64,000 bases of DNA, taken from positions 1 to 64,000 of the forward strand of contig NZ_WAIE01000009.1 in assembly GCF_008830225.1 (NCBI RefSeq), given 5' to 3'. The notes under the pieces are model-generated. The model did no database searches and had not been told where the DNA came from. It saw only the letters and a program-made list of their open reading frames with translations. This document shows, piece by piece, positions 37,320-45,811 of the stretch; positions within the stretch are counted from its first letter, which is position 1; each line of letters starts with the position of its first letter. Position numbers and translations under genes: made by a program. This stretch comes from Pseudodesulfovibrio senegalensis. GTDB taxonomy: Bacteria > Desulfobacterota > Desulfovibrionia > Desulfovibrionales > Desulfovibrionaceae.

Positions 37320-38981
37320 ATGATGAAAAAACAGGAATTCACGTCCTACGAGGACTTTGCCGCCAACTATAAACTCGAGGTTCCCGAGAACTTCAACTTT
37401 TCTTTCGACGTGCTGGACAAACTGGCCGAGGACCCGGGCAGGCTGGCCATGGTTCACCTCGGTCCGGACGGAGAACGCCGGGAGTATACCTTCGGATATT
37501 TCAAGGAGCAGTCCTGCCGCCTTGCCAACGCGCTGGAATCGCGGGGCATGAAAAAAGGCGACCGGGTCATGCTCATCCTGTACCGCCGGGTGGAGTTCTG
37601 GACTGCCATGCTGGCCCTGCACCGCATCGGGGCCGTGCCCATTCCCTCGCCCTCGCTGCTCACGGAAAAGGACATCCGCGAGCGTGTCAATTACGCCAAC
37701 ATTACCGGCATCATTTGTGAAGATTCCATTGTGGAGCGCGTGGAAGCGGCCCGCAAGGACTGCCCCGGACTGCGCACGCTGGTGCAGGTGGACGGGCAGG
37801 GCGCGCCCGAAGGCTGGGAGCGTTGGGACGCCGTGCTCACGGACGGATACATGGATTATCCGCGTCCGGAAAACGCGCCGGGCGGCGACGATCCGCTGCT
37901 GATCTTCTTTTCCTCGGGAACAACCGGCATGCCCAAGATGGTGCTGCACAACCACACCTATCCCTTCAGCCACTACACAACCGCCGCCTACTGGCACGAT
38001 CTGGAGCCGGGCGACGTGCATCTGACCCTTTCCGACACGGGCTGGGGCAAGTGCGTGTGGGGCAAGTTCTACGGCCAGTGGATGGCCGGTGCCGTGATCT
38101 TTGTCTGGGACTTCCGGGGCAAGTTCGTGCCTTCGGAGCTGTTGCAGATCATCGCGGACAACAAGCTGACAACGTTCTGCGCGCCGCCCACGGTGTACCG
38201 TTTTCTGGTGCGCGAGGACCTCAAGGGCTACAACCTTTCGCACCTGCGCCATTGCACCACGGCGGGCGAACTGCTCAACGATTCCGTGTTTCATGCCTGG
38301 CGGGAAGCCACGGGCCTGCCCATTTACGAGGGCTACGGACAGACCGAAACCACCCTGCAGGTGGCCACATTCAAGTTCATGGAGCCCAAGCCTTCGTCCA
38401 TTGGCCGTCCGGTGCCGGGTTGGGAAATCGCGCTTCTGGGCGATGACGGCCAACCTGTTCCGCGCGGCGAAGAGGGCGAAATTTGCATCAAGATGCACAC
38501 GGAGCACGGCAACAACGGCGTGCACGGCCTGTTCGACAGCTACATGGATGAGCCGGAAAAAACCGCCGGAGTGAAGGTCAACGGCTATTACCATACTGGT
38601 GACAAGGTCTGGGAAGACGAGGAAGGATACTTCTGGTTCATGGGCCGTACCGACGACCTGATCAAGAGTTCGGGCTACCGCATCGGACCCTTTGAGGTGG
38701 AATCCGCACTGGTGTCCCACGACGCCGTGGTGGAAGCCGCGGTCACAGGCGTGCCGGACCCGGTGCGTGGGCAGGCGGTCAAGGCCACCATCGTTCTCGG
38801 CCCGACCTATGAGCCATCCGAAGACCTGATCAAGGAGTTGCAGAATCACGTCAAGACGATCACGGCTCCGTACAAGTATCCGCGCGTGATCGAGTTCGTT
38901 GACGAGTTGCCCAAGACCATTTCGGGCAAGATCAAGCGCGCGGAAATCCGCACCGAAGACTCCAAAAAGTATTCTGCCTAG
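37320..38981 (+). CDS. AMP-forming acyl-CoA synthetase (medium-chain/acetyl type)
   Basis: The 553-residue enzyme has the P-loop FSSGTTGMPKMV, YGQTETTLQV, the hinge region GRTDDLIKSSGYRIGPFEVE, and catalytic Lys in PKTISGKIKR. The middle sequence (LSDTGWGKCVWGKFYGQW) is typical of the ACSM-like medium-chain or branched/aromatic acyl-CoA synthetases, so its substrate probably differs from that of the first synthetase. A consensus-like GGAG precedes the first of two ATG codons. It follows the second XRE-cupin gene and ends before a strong terminator. Confidence 0.92.
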   Translation: MMKKQEFTSYEDFAANYKLEVPENFNFSFDVLDKLAEDPGRLAMVHLGPDGERREYTFGYFKEQSCRLANALESRGMKKGDRVMLILYRRVEFWTAMLALHRIGAVPIPSPSLLTEKDIRERVNYANITGIICEDSIVERVEAARKDCPGLRTLVQVDGQGAPEGWERWDAVLTDGYMDYPRPENAPGGDDPLLIFFSSGTTGMPKMVLHNHTYPFSHYTTAAYWHDLEPGDVHLTLSDTGWGKCVWGKFYGQWMAGAVIFVWDFRGKFVPSELLQIIADNKLTTFCAPPTVYRFLVREDLKGYNLSHLRHCTTAGELLNDSVFHAWREATGLPIYEGYGQTETTLQVATFKFMEPKPSSIGRPVPGWEIALLGDDGQPVPRGEEGEICIKMHTEHGNNGVHGLFDSYMDEPEKTAGVKVNGYYHTGDKVWEDEEGYFWFMGRTDDLIKSSGYRIGPFEVESALVSHDAVVEAAVTGVPDPVRGQAVKATIVLGPTYEPSEDLIKELQNHVKTITAPYKYPRVIEFVDELPKTISGKIKRAEIRTEDSKKYSA

Positions 38982-39005
38982 CAAAAAAAAAGAGCGTTAA
39001 CCACG

Positions 39006-39046
39006 GGCGCGGCATTCCTGTTCTTGCGGAATGCCGCGCCTTTTTT
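39006..39046 (+). terminator. Intrinsic terminator after the acyl-CoA synthetase
   Basis: A 13-bp perfect stem (39006-39018 with 39028-39040) has a nine-base loop and is followed by TTTTTT. It ends the two XRE-cupin/synthetase modules. Confidence 0.92.
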
Positions 39047-39230
39047 GATTTGAAAACATCGTCCGCATGGTTTTCAGGCTGTGTCCGAACGTGTTGTTTT
39101 GCTTTCTTTTCCATGTGGTTTTTTCCGCGGATTGCCAGCCGCGAGGAATCTGGTATGCTGGGCCGCGCCGGGTGTGGCGCGCACTGTTGCGCAAGCCGTC
39201 AGCCCGGACCATCCCATCAAGGAGATACAT

Positions 39231-39995
39231 ATGCTTTTGAAAGGAAAAAAAGCTCTCATATTCGGCGTTGTGAACGACAGGAGCATTGCCTACGGCATTG
39301 CCAAGCAGTTCAGCGAACAGGGCGCGCGGCTTGCTTTCAGCTATGCCGCGGACCCCATTGCCAAGCGGCTCGCGCCCATCAGCGAGAATCTTGGCGGCGA
39401 GTTCATGTACAAGTGCGACGTGACCTCGGACGAGGACATTGCCGCAGGGGCCGACCTGGTGCGGGAACAATGGGGCGACGTGGACGTGATCGTCCATTCC
39501 ATCGCCTATGCCAACCGTGAAGATCTCAAGGGCCGGTTCATCGATACCAGCCGCGAAGGCTACAAGGTGGCCCTGGACGTTTCCTCGTTTTCACTGGTGG
39601 CCCTGTGCCGCGCATACGAGGAAATGCTGACCCCGGGCGCATCCGTGCTCACGCTCAGTTACTACGGTGCGGGCAAGGTGGTGGCCAACTACAACGCCAT
39701 GGGCGTTGCCAAGGCCGCGCTGGAAGCCTGCGTGCGCTATCTGGCCGTGGACCTCGGAGAAAAGGGCGTGCGCATCAACGCCATCAGCGCCGGGCCGGTC
39801 AAGACCATGGCCGCCAGCGCCATCGGCGGGTTCAAGACCATTCTCTCCAAGATCGAGGAACGTGCGCCCCTGCACCGCAACATCACCACCGACGACGTGG
39901 GCAAATGCGCACTGTATCTGGCCTCGGACCTGTCTTCCGGCACCACCGGCGACGTGGTGTTCGTGGATTCCGGATACAACATCATGGGTGTGTAG
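39231..39995 (+). CDS. fabI: Enoyl-[acyl-carrier-protein] reductase (NADH), FabI type
   Basis: FabI reduces the trans-2-enoyl-ACP in the last step of each fatty-acid elongation cycle. The 254-residue protein has the FabI version of the dinucleotide fold (FGVVNDRSIAYGIAKQ) and the Tyr-x6-Lys catalytic pair within NYNAMGVAKAAL; the matching E. coli stretch is well conserved. The C-terminal part ends VFVDSGYNIMGV. AAGGAG precedes the ATG at 39231; a longer upstream frame is not supported. It appears to be a single-gene unit after the terminator at 39046. Confidence 0.95.
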   Translation: MLLKGKKALIFGVVNDRSIAYGIAKQFSEQGARLAFSYAADPIAKRLAPISENLGGEFMYKCDVTSDEDIAAGADLVREQWGDVDVIVHSIAYANREDLKGRFIDTSREGYKVALDVSSFSLVALCRAYEEMLTPGASVLTLSYYGAGKVVANYNAMGVAKAALEACVRYLAVDLGEKGVRINAISAGPVKTMAASAIGGFKTILSKIEERAPLHRNITTDDVGKCALYLASDLSSGTTGDVVFVDSGYNIMGV

Positions 39996-40118
39996 GCTCC
40001 CTTCGGGAGGAGCAGGGGAGCAGTCGCCGTGGAACTTTCGTTCATGGTGGTCTGTCCCGGTATTTTGTCTCTTGGCCATCTCTTCCCATTTGTTTTCAAA
40101 CGCATTAGCCTGTCAAAT

Positions 40119-40204
40119 GTGAGCACGGTTTGCAGCGCAAACCGTGCTCACCGCCAAAAGGTTTTGGAGATTCCAAAGAACCTTTTTCCCAAAAGGTTCT
40201 TTGG
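40119..40204. repeat. Three consecutive palindromes between fabI and aroE
   Basis: There is a perfect 15-bp stem with a three-base loop (40119-40151), a short palindrome CCAAAA-GG-TTTTGG (40154-40167), and a 14-bp stem with a four-base loop (40173-40204). No T run follows directly on +. The style matches the dispersed intergenic palindromes I associate with Desulfovibrio-type genomes. Confidence 0.6.
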
Positions 40205-40287
40205 CCGCCGGAGGCAAAAAAAACGCCCCGCACCTGTTCAAAAAACGGTAAGATTGCCGTCTGAAAATGCAAAAAAACAGGACCGAC

Positions 40288-41091
40288 ATGACGCAAAAAA
40301 TGGGAATTATCGGCTGGCCTTTGGGTCATACAATGAGTCCGACGCTGCACAATTTCCTGTTTGAACGGCACGGACTGGACGCAAAATACGAGGTCTGGCC
40401 CACGCAGCCGGAGGAGCTTGAAGCCTTTGTTTCGCGGGTTCGCGAGGAAAAAATACAGGGCGTGAGCGTGACCATTCCGCACAAGCAGGCGGTCATGAAG
40501 CATCTGGACGGCATGTCGTTTCGCGCCAAAAGCGTGGGCGCAGTGAACACGCTTTTCTGGGAAGACGGGCAGCTTTTCGGAGAAAATACGGACGTGACCG
40601 GACTGATCGCGCCGCTGCGTGCGCTGCAAAAACAGCCGGAAACTGCATTGGTTCTGGGCGCCGGCGGTGCGGCGCGGGCTGCCGTTGCCGGGTTGAACGA
40701 ACTGGAAATCGAGTCCGTTTTCATTGCCAACCGCACCCGGTCCAAGGCCGAAACCATAGCGCACGACCTTGCCGCACGGGTGGTTGACTGGGAAAAACGG
40801 CAGACGACTACGCCGGATCTGATCATCAACACCACGCCGCTGGGCATGGCCGGAGACATGCAGGACATGACGCCGTGGCCCGGAGAATTTCCGTCCGGAT
40901 GCGTTGTTTACGACATCGTGTACAATCCGTTGCGCACCCGTTTGCTGCGTGAAGCCGAGCAATCCGGGTGTCTGATCATCGAGGGACTGGAAATGTTTTT
41001 GCAACAGGGGCTGGCCCAGTTCCGGCTCTGGACCGGGCAGGAACCGGATCCGGACACGGCCCGGGAATTGTTGCGCTCGGCGCTGGGGTGA
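40288..41091 (+). CDS. aroE: Shikimate dehydrogenase
   Basis: AroE reduces 3-dehydroshikimate to shikimate with NADPH in aromatic amino-acid biosynthesis. The substrate site is visible as GWPLGHTMSPTLHN, the catalytic Lys in VSVTIPHKQAV, and the Asp in ENTDVTGL. The NADPH fold has VLGAGGAARAAVAG followed by ANRTRSKAE. The 267-residue length is normal. AGGA with suitable spacing supports the ATG at 40288 rather than the one at 40267. It is a single gene between palindromes and a GC-rich intergenic region. Confidence 0.94.
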   Translation: MTQKMGIIGWPLGHTMSPTLHNFLFERHGLDAKYEVWPTQPEELEAFVSRVREEKIQGVSVTIPHKQAVMKHLDGMSFRAKSVGAVNTLFWEDGQLFGENTDVTGLIAPLRALQKQPETALVLGAGGAARAAVAGLNELEIESVFIANRTRSKAETIAHDLAARVVDWEKRQTTTPDLIINTTPLGMAGDMQDMTPWPGEFPSGCVVYDIVYNPLRTRLLREAEQSGCLIIEGLEMFLQQGLAQFRLWTGQEPDPDTARELLRSALG

Positions 41092-41507
41092 TGGCGGCAG
41101 GTCGCGGGTGCGGACGCCTACACCTTGCCGTGTGATAATAATGGATTGTCATGTTGGGGGAGCGCTAGATTGCTTGCAGACAGTTATCGGCACCCGGTAT
41201 TGGGAATGCCCTCCATTCCCCCCAGATGATTCAGGCGGCTGACGTATCCTCCAAGGCCGCCTGAATCCTGTTTGTACGCCGGGCGTATTTGCTGTTCACT
41301 TGACCTTCCGCCCGGGTTGGCATACCTCGTACCACGCGGATAGCGCTTCAGGACGCGCCGCACCTCTTTTTCGTTCCCGTCCTCCTATCGCATGAATCTT
41401 CGGCCCGATATCGCTTGGTCGTAATGCATACGGCACTGGCGGCACCATTTTCCGGTAAGGATTCCGGGCCCTTCGGGAACGAGCAAAACTTTCAACCACA
41501 GGAAAAT
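41092..41507 (+). other. Gene-free region: aroE end and long leader of the helicase gene
   Basis: I see no convincing ORF in these 416 bp. A 12-bp stem (41228-41239 with 41256-41267) could end aroE, though only TTT follows. The 240 bp after it would be a long 5' leader of the DEAD-box gene, a layout known for cold-regulated helicase mRNAs. AGGA lies at 41500-41503. Confidence 0.5.
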
Positions 41508-43100
41508 ATGAATCCTTTCAAGAAACTCGGATTGTCGGACAATATTGTCGCGGCTTTGGAAAAAAAGGGCTTTGAACAGCCCACTCCCATTCAGGAACGC
41601 ACCATCCCCATGCTGTTGTCGGAAACCACGGATATCGTGGCGCAGGCCTCCACGGGTACGGGCAAGACCGCGGCCTTTGGCCTGCCCATTCTCGAACGGG
41701 CCGACGAATCCGTGCGTGCGGTGCAGTCGCTGGTGTTGGCTCCAACGCGTGAGCTGGCCATTCAGGTGGCCGATGAAATCAACTCCCTCAAGGGCGACAG
41801 AAAGCTGCGCGTGGTGCCCGTATACGGTGGCCAGTACATCGGCATGCAGCTCAAGAGCCTGCGCCGGGGCGTGGATGTGGTAGTGGGCACCCCGGGCCGC
41901 ATTCTCGACCATCTCAACCGTGGCTCGCTGGATCTTTCCCATATTGACATGGCCGTGCTCGATGAGGCGGACGAAATGTGCGACATGGGCTTCATTGACG
42001 ACATTCGCGACATTCTTTCCCAGAGCAACCCGGACCGGCAAACCCTGCTGTTTTCCGCCACCATGCCGCCGCAGGTCATGCGCATCGCTTCGGAATTCAT
42101 GGGCGACTACCAGACCGTAAGCGTCAAGCCCAAGAAGAGCGAAACCCCGCTGACCACGCAGGTTTTTCATGAGATAGCCGAATCCGACCGTTTCGAGGCC
42201 CTGTGCCGGGTCATCGACGCGGAGCCGGACTTTCGCGGCCTGATTTTCTGCCGTACCCGCGCGGACGCGGACGAGGTGGCCTCGCGCCTGGCCGAGCGCG
42301 GCTATCCGGCCGAGCCAATCCATGGCGACCTGAATCAGGCCCGGCGCGAGCACATACTGGGCAAGTTCCGCAGTGCTTCCATAGACATCCTCGCGGCCAC
42401 GGACGTTGCCGCGCGCGGCATCGACGTGCCCGACCTCAGTCACGTGGTCAACTTTGCCCTGCCGCAGGACCACAAGACCTTCGTGCACCGGGTGGGTCGC
42501 ACGGGCCGTGCCGGAAAGGAAGGCAAGGCTGTCACGCTCATCGCCCCGCGCGAATTCCGCAGGCTCATGTTCATCTGCCGCGCCACGGGCATGGAGATAA
42601 CCAAGGAACAGCTGCCCCGGGTCGAGGACGTCATCTACAACAAGAAGACCCGCATCGTGGCCCAGCTGGATGAAATTTTCACCACCGAGGATTTCGAGAC
42701 CTACATGCCGCTTGCCCGCGAACTGTTGCAGGAACGCGACGCGGATCAGGCCATGGCCGCGCTGTTGCGCTATGCCTTCGGCGAAGAACTGGAACAGGAC
42801 GCCTATCGCGAAATCCGCGACGTGCGCCATGACCAGCGCGACCGTCAGGGGCGTGGCGGTGGTGGCGGTGGTGGAGGTCGGGTGCGCATGGTTGCGTCCG
42901 TGGGCCGGAAGCAGGGCATGAACCCGCGCAAGTTCGTGGATTTTCTGGTCAGCAAGACCAAGACCCGCCCCTTCAAGATCCAGAACGTCAAGGTGCAGAA
43001 TCTCCAGACCGAGTTTTCCGTGCCCGAGCAGGAAGTGAAATTCATTCTGCGCGGCATGAGCCGCGGCGGCGGTCCCAAGGTGCAGGTCAAGAATCGCTAG
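41508..43100 (+). CDS. DEAD-box ATP-dependent RNA helicase (DeaD/CsdA-like)
   Basis: The 530-residue protein has every DEAD-box motif in order: the Q motif region FEQPTPIQE, STGTGKTAAFG (I), PTRELA (Ia), TPGR (Ib), DEAD (II), SAT (III), and HRVGRTGRAGKEG (VI). A glycine-rich linker (positions about 443-455) leads to a C-terminal RNA-binding fold of the DbpA/CsdA type (VRMVASVGRKQGMNP). It probably remodels ribosomal or cold-induced RNA structure. The start at 41508 has AGGA; a longer frame from 41415 is not needed. It is a single transcription unit. Confidence 0.92.
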   Translation: MNPFKKLGLSDNIVAALEKKGFEQPTPIQERTIPMLLSETTDIVAQASTGTGKTAAFGLPILERADESVRAVQSLVLAPTRELAIQVADEINSLKGDRKLRVVPVYGGQYIGMQLKSLRRGVDVVVGTPGRILDHLNRGSLDLSHIDMAVLDEADEMCDMGFIDDIRDILSQSNPDRQTLLFSATMPPQVMRIASEFMGDYQTVSVKPKKSETPLTTQVFHEIAESDRFEALCRVIDAEPDFRGLIFCRTRADADEVASRLAERGYPAEPIHGDLNQARREHILGKFRSASIDILAATDVAARGIDVPDLSHVVNFALPQDHKTFVHRVGRTGRAGKEGKAVTLIAPREFRRLMFICRATGMEITKEQLPRVEDVIYNKKTRIVAQLDEIFTTEDFETYMPLARELLQERDADQAMAALLRYAFGEELEQDAYREIRDVRHDQRDRQGRGGGGGGGGRVRMVASVGRKQGMNPRKFVDFLVSKTKTRPFKIQNVKVQNLQTEFSVPEQEVKFILRGMSRGGGPKVQVKNR

Positions 43101-43126
43101 GATGATTGGCACACAAGATGAACAAT

Positions 43127-43163
43127 GCCGGGGCGCGTTCACCGCACCCCGGCTTTTTTTTTT
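43127..43163 (+). terminator. Intrinsic terminator after the helicase gene
   Basis: GCCGGGG (43127-43133) pairs with CCCCGGC (43147-43153), followed by ten T residues. The 43164-43410 stretch beyond it holds no convincing gene. Confidence 0.92.
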
Positions 43164-43410
43164 GCCTTGTTGCAAAATCTCGTTGCAGAGAGCTTTTTCA
43201 ACGCGTCGACCGTGGCCTGTGCGTTGAAAAAATAAGCGTGTCCGGCATGTTCCGTACCGTTCACCCGGTAAATTTCAAAAAAAATATCGCAACGCTTGAA
43301 AATCTCTAGAGAAAATCTATCTCCATTCATTTCGGGTGAATGCAATTTGGGACGGGCAGCGCTTTTTGCGGCCCGTGTTGTTCTTTGCCCGGGAATCCGG
43401 TACTGATCAC

Positions 43411-43437
43411 TTAACTAAACGAATAAACCGCCGATAA
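43411..43437 (+). promoter_or_regulatory. Sigma-28 (FliA)-like promoter of the yggS-mot-fli operon
   Basis: GCCGATAA at 43430-43437 is a perfect sigma-28 -10 element, and TTAACTAA 11 bases upstream fits the -35 TAAA box at three of four core positions. A hairpin AGGGTC-N5-GACCCT (43437-43453) begins at the -10 edge and would sit at the 5' end of the transcript. Confidence 0.65.
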
Positions 43438-43475
43438 GGGTCTTGTTGACCCTAAGGCATGGATATGACGAGATT

Positions 43476-44177
43476 ATGAGTGAACAGGAATTGGCCGGAC
43501 GCATGATCCGGGTGCGGGACGAGGTGGCCGAGGCGGCCGAAAAATGCGGACGGTCCGCATCGGACGTTCAGGTTGTGGCGGTTTCCAAGCTGCATCCCGC
43601 GGCGGACATACGGACCGTGCACGAGCAGGCCGGACAGCTGGATTTCGGCGAGAATTACGTGCAGGAAGCCACGGCCAAGCAGGATGAGCTTTCCGGACTC
43701 GACCTGCGCTGGCATTTCATCGGCGGACTGCAGAGCAACAAGGCCAAATATGTGGCCGGGCGCTTTGCGCTTGTGCACAGCGTGGATTCGGCCAAGCTGG
43801 CCGCCATGCTGGACAAGAAGGCCCGCTCGCTGGGCGTGGTGCAGGATATCCTGCTGCAGGTCAACATTGCCGGGGAAGAACAGAAGTCCGGCGTGGCCGA
43901 AGACGGCCTGAACCGGCTGGCCGACGAAGTGGCGGCCATGGACGGATTGCGCATGCAGGGACTCATGACCATGCCTCCGTTTTTCAACGACCCGGAGCGC
44001 GCGCGGCCTGTTTTTGCGGAGCTGCGCAGGCTGCGCGAACGGCTTTCGGCCCGCATGGGGCTGGGGCTGCCGCATCTGTCCATGGGCATGACCGGCGATT
44101 TCGTGCCCGCTGTCGAGGAAGGAGCAACCCTGGTCCGCATCGGAACCAGGATATTCGGGGCACGGCCCCAGAAATAG
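43476..44177 (+). CDS. YggS/PROSC-family PLP-binding protein
   Basis: This 233-residue PLP homeostasis protein has the TIM-barrel alanine-racemase fold. The PLP-binding Lys is in VQVVAVSKLHPAADIR, and the family motifs FGENYVQEA and WHFIGGLQSNK are intact. The C-terminal phosphate-binding segment is HLSMGMTGDFVPAVEEG with RIGTRIFGAR. It stands 21 bp in front of motA, behind a sigma-28-like promoter, so it is probably co-transcribed with the motility genes. A direct role in motility is not implied. Confidence 0.9.
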   Translation: MSEQELAGRMIRVRDEVAEAAEKCGRSASDVQVVAVSKLHPAADIRTVHEQAGQLDFGENYVQEATAKQDELSGLDLRWHFIGGLQSNKAKYVAGRFALVHSVDSAKLAAMLDKKARSLGVVQDILLQVNIAGEEQKSGVAEDGLNRLADEVAAMDGLRMQGLMTMPPFFNDPERARPVFAELRRLRERLSARMGLGLPHLSMGMTGDFVPAVEEGATLVRIGTRIFGARPQK

Positions 44178-44198
44178 CAACCCCGCCAAGAGGGTAGT

Positions 44199-44963
44199 AT
44201 GGATCTCGCAACCGTAATCGGCATAGTGTTGTCCTTCGGACTGGTGGTCGCGGCCATCCTGACCGGCAGCAGCCTGATGGTTTTCATCTCGGTGCCTTCG
44301 GCGCTCATCGTGCTTGGCGGCACCATCGGCGCGGCTCTGGTCAACTACCCCCTGAGCTATGTCATCGGGGTCATCGGCGTCATCAAGAATACGTTTTTTT
44401 CCAATCTGGATACCCCGGCCTCGGTCATCGACAAATTCAAAGACTACGCCAACCGCGCCCGCCGCGAGGGCATCCTTTCCCTGGAGCCGCTGCTCAAGGA
44501 GATTGACGACGACTACATGCGCAAGGGCTTGCAGCTCACCGTGGACGGACTCGAGCCCCAGACCATTCAGGAGATCATGGAAACCGAGATTTCCTATCTG
44601 CAGGAGCGGCACGAAACCGGCGCGGACGTGGTGGCCGTGCTGGGCACCCTGGCCCCGGCCATGGGCATGATCGGCACGGTTATCGGGCTGGTGCAGATGC
44701 TCCAGACCATGAGCGACCCCAGCACCATCGGCCCGGCCATGGCCGTGGCCCTGCTGACCACCCTGTACGGCGCGATTCTGGCCAACCTCGTCTTCAACCC
44801 CATGTCCGGCAAGCTCAAGACCCGCAGCAAGGAAGAAGTGCTGATCCGCGAAATGATCCTCGAAGGCATTCTGGCCATTTCAAAGGGCGAGAACCCGCGC
44901 ATCATCGAGGAAAAACTCAACAGCTTCCTGCCGCCCAAGGATAGGGTCACGGACCAGCCTTAG
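44199..44963 (+). CDS. motA: Flagellar motor stator protein MotA
   Basis: MotA forms the ring of the proton- or sodium-driven stator together with MotB. The 254-residue protein has four membrane segments: two at the N-terminus (IGIVLSFGLVVAAILTG; FISVPSALIVLGGTIGAAL) and two in the second half (TLAPAMGMIGTVIGLVQML; PAMAVALLTTLYGAILANL). The last pair contains the conserved proline loop. The cytoplasmic loop is charged, as expected for contact with FliG. It is directly followed by two MotB-type genes. Confidence 0.95.
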   Translation: MDLATVIGIVLSFGLVVAAILTGSSLMVFISVPSALIVLGGTIGAALVNYPLSYVIGVIGVIKNTFFSNLDTPASVIDKFKDYANRARREGILSLEPLLKEIDDDYMRKGLQLTVDGLEPQTIQEIMETEISYLQERHETGADVVAVLGTLAPAMGMIGTVIGLVQMLQTMSDPSTIGPAMAVALLTTLYGAILANLVFNPMSGKLKTRSKEEVLIREMILEGILAISKGENPRIIEEKLNSFLPPKDRVTDQP

Positions 44964-44987
44964 TCGCGGCACGTTTCGGAGCACGTC

Positions 44988-45809
44988 ATGGCCAGAAAAA
45001 AGAAAAAGGCGCAATGCGAGGAGATGGCCCCGTGGCTCATCACCTTCACCGACGTCATGACGTTGATGCTGACCTTTTTCGTGCTGCTGGTATCCATGGC
45101 CAAGGTAGACGAACGGCGCAAGCTGGTGGTGCTCGGTTCCATCATCGGCACCTTCGGCTTTCACGACCAGTCCTACCGCGTCTATACGCGCACGGACACC
45201 CGCCGCACCGTTGAGCCCGGTCCCATCGACCAGGGCGACCTCATGCCCCTCAAGCCCCTCATGTGGGATTACGCCGAGCAGGATCTCGATTTCCGTTCCA
45301 GCCGTTTCGTGCAGGTGCTTTCCGTGAACGCGGACGTGCTTTTCGGGCCGGGCGGGGCCGTGATCACGCCCGAAGGCGAACGCTTCCTGCAGACCGTGCT
45401 GCCCACCCTGAGCGGCGTGGAGTACCCCCTGCTGCTGGCCGGGCATACCTCGGAACTGCGCGATGAACTGGGCAGGAATTACAACCCGGGCGACGCGGAC
45501 ATGGTCCCGGACCTTTCGTGGAAGATTTCACTGAATCGTGCGCTGGCGGTTTACCGCTGGCTTATCGACAATGGCATGGATCCCAATCTGCTCAAGGTGG
45601 AGGGGTTCGGCAAGTTCAAGCCGCACTGGTCCCAGAACACAGCGGCCACACGGGCCAAGAACCGGCGTGTGGATTTCGTGCTGGACAAGCGCTCAAGCAT
45701 TGAGCGCGACCGCATCGAGGATACCCGCGAAACAGCGCCGCAAAAGCCGGGGACCGTGGATGTGGACGGCTTCATTTTTGACGTGCGCGACGACACGCCG
45801 GAGCAATAG
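44988..45809 (+). CDS. motB: Flagellar motor protein MotB (first copy)
   Basis: The 273-residue protein has one N-terminal membrane segment containing the ion-binding Asp in TFTDVMTLMLTFFVLLV, then a plug region, and a C-terminal OmpA-like peptidoglycan-binding domain (LLAGHTSELRDELG, NRALAVYRWLIDNGMDPN, ATRAKNRRVDFVL). It joins MotA to make the stator and anchors it to the cell wall. It is followed after two bases by a second MotB-type gene. The Asp is intact. Confidence 0.93.
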   Translation: MARKKKKAQCEEMAPWLITFTDVMTLMLTFFVLLVSMAKVDERRKLVVLGSIIGTFGFHDQSYRVYTRTDTRRTVEPGPIDQGDLMPLKPLMWDYAEQDLDFRSSRFVQVLSVNADVLFGPGGAVITPEGERFLQTVLPTLSGVEYPLLLAGHTSELRDELGRNYNPGDADMVPDLSWKISLNRALAVYRWLIDNGMDPNLLKVEGFGKFKPHWSQNTAATRAKNRRVDFVLDKRSSIERDRIEDTRETAPQKPGTVDVDGFIFDVRDDTPEQ

Positions 45810-45811
45810 CC

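Noticed and set aside
41178-41185. GCCGATAA on the minus strand, a sigma-28-type -10 box
   Set aside because: No TAAA-type -35 element lies at the right distance, and the nearest minus-strand gene is far away.
43139-43345. Minus-strand ORF of 68 codons
   Set aside because: Composition looks somewhat protein-like, but it has no ribosome binding site and runs through the helicase terminator.
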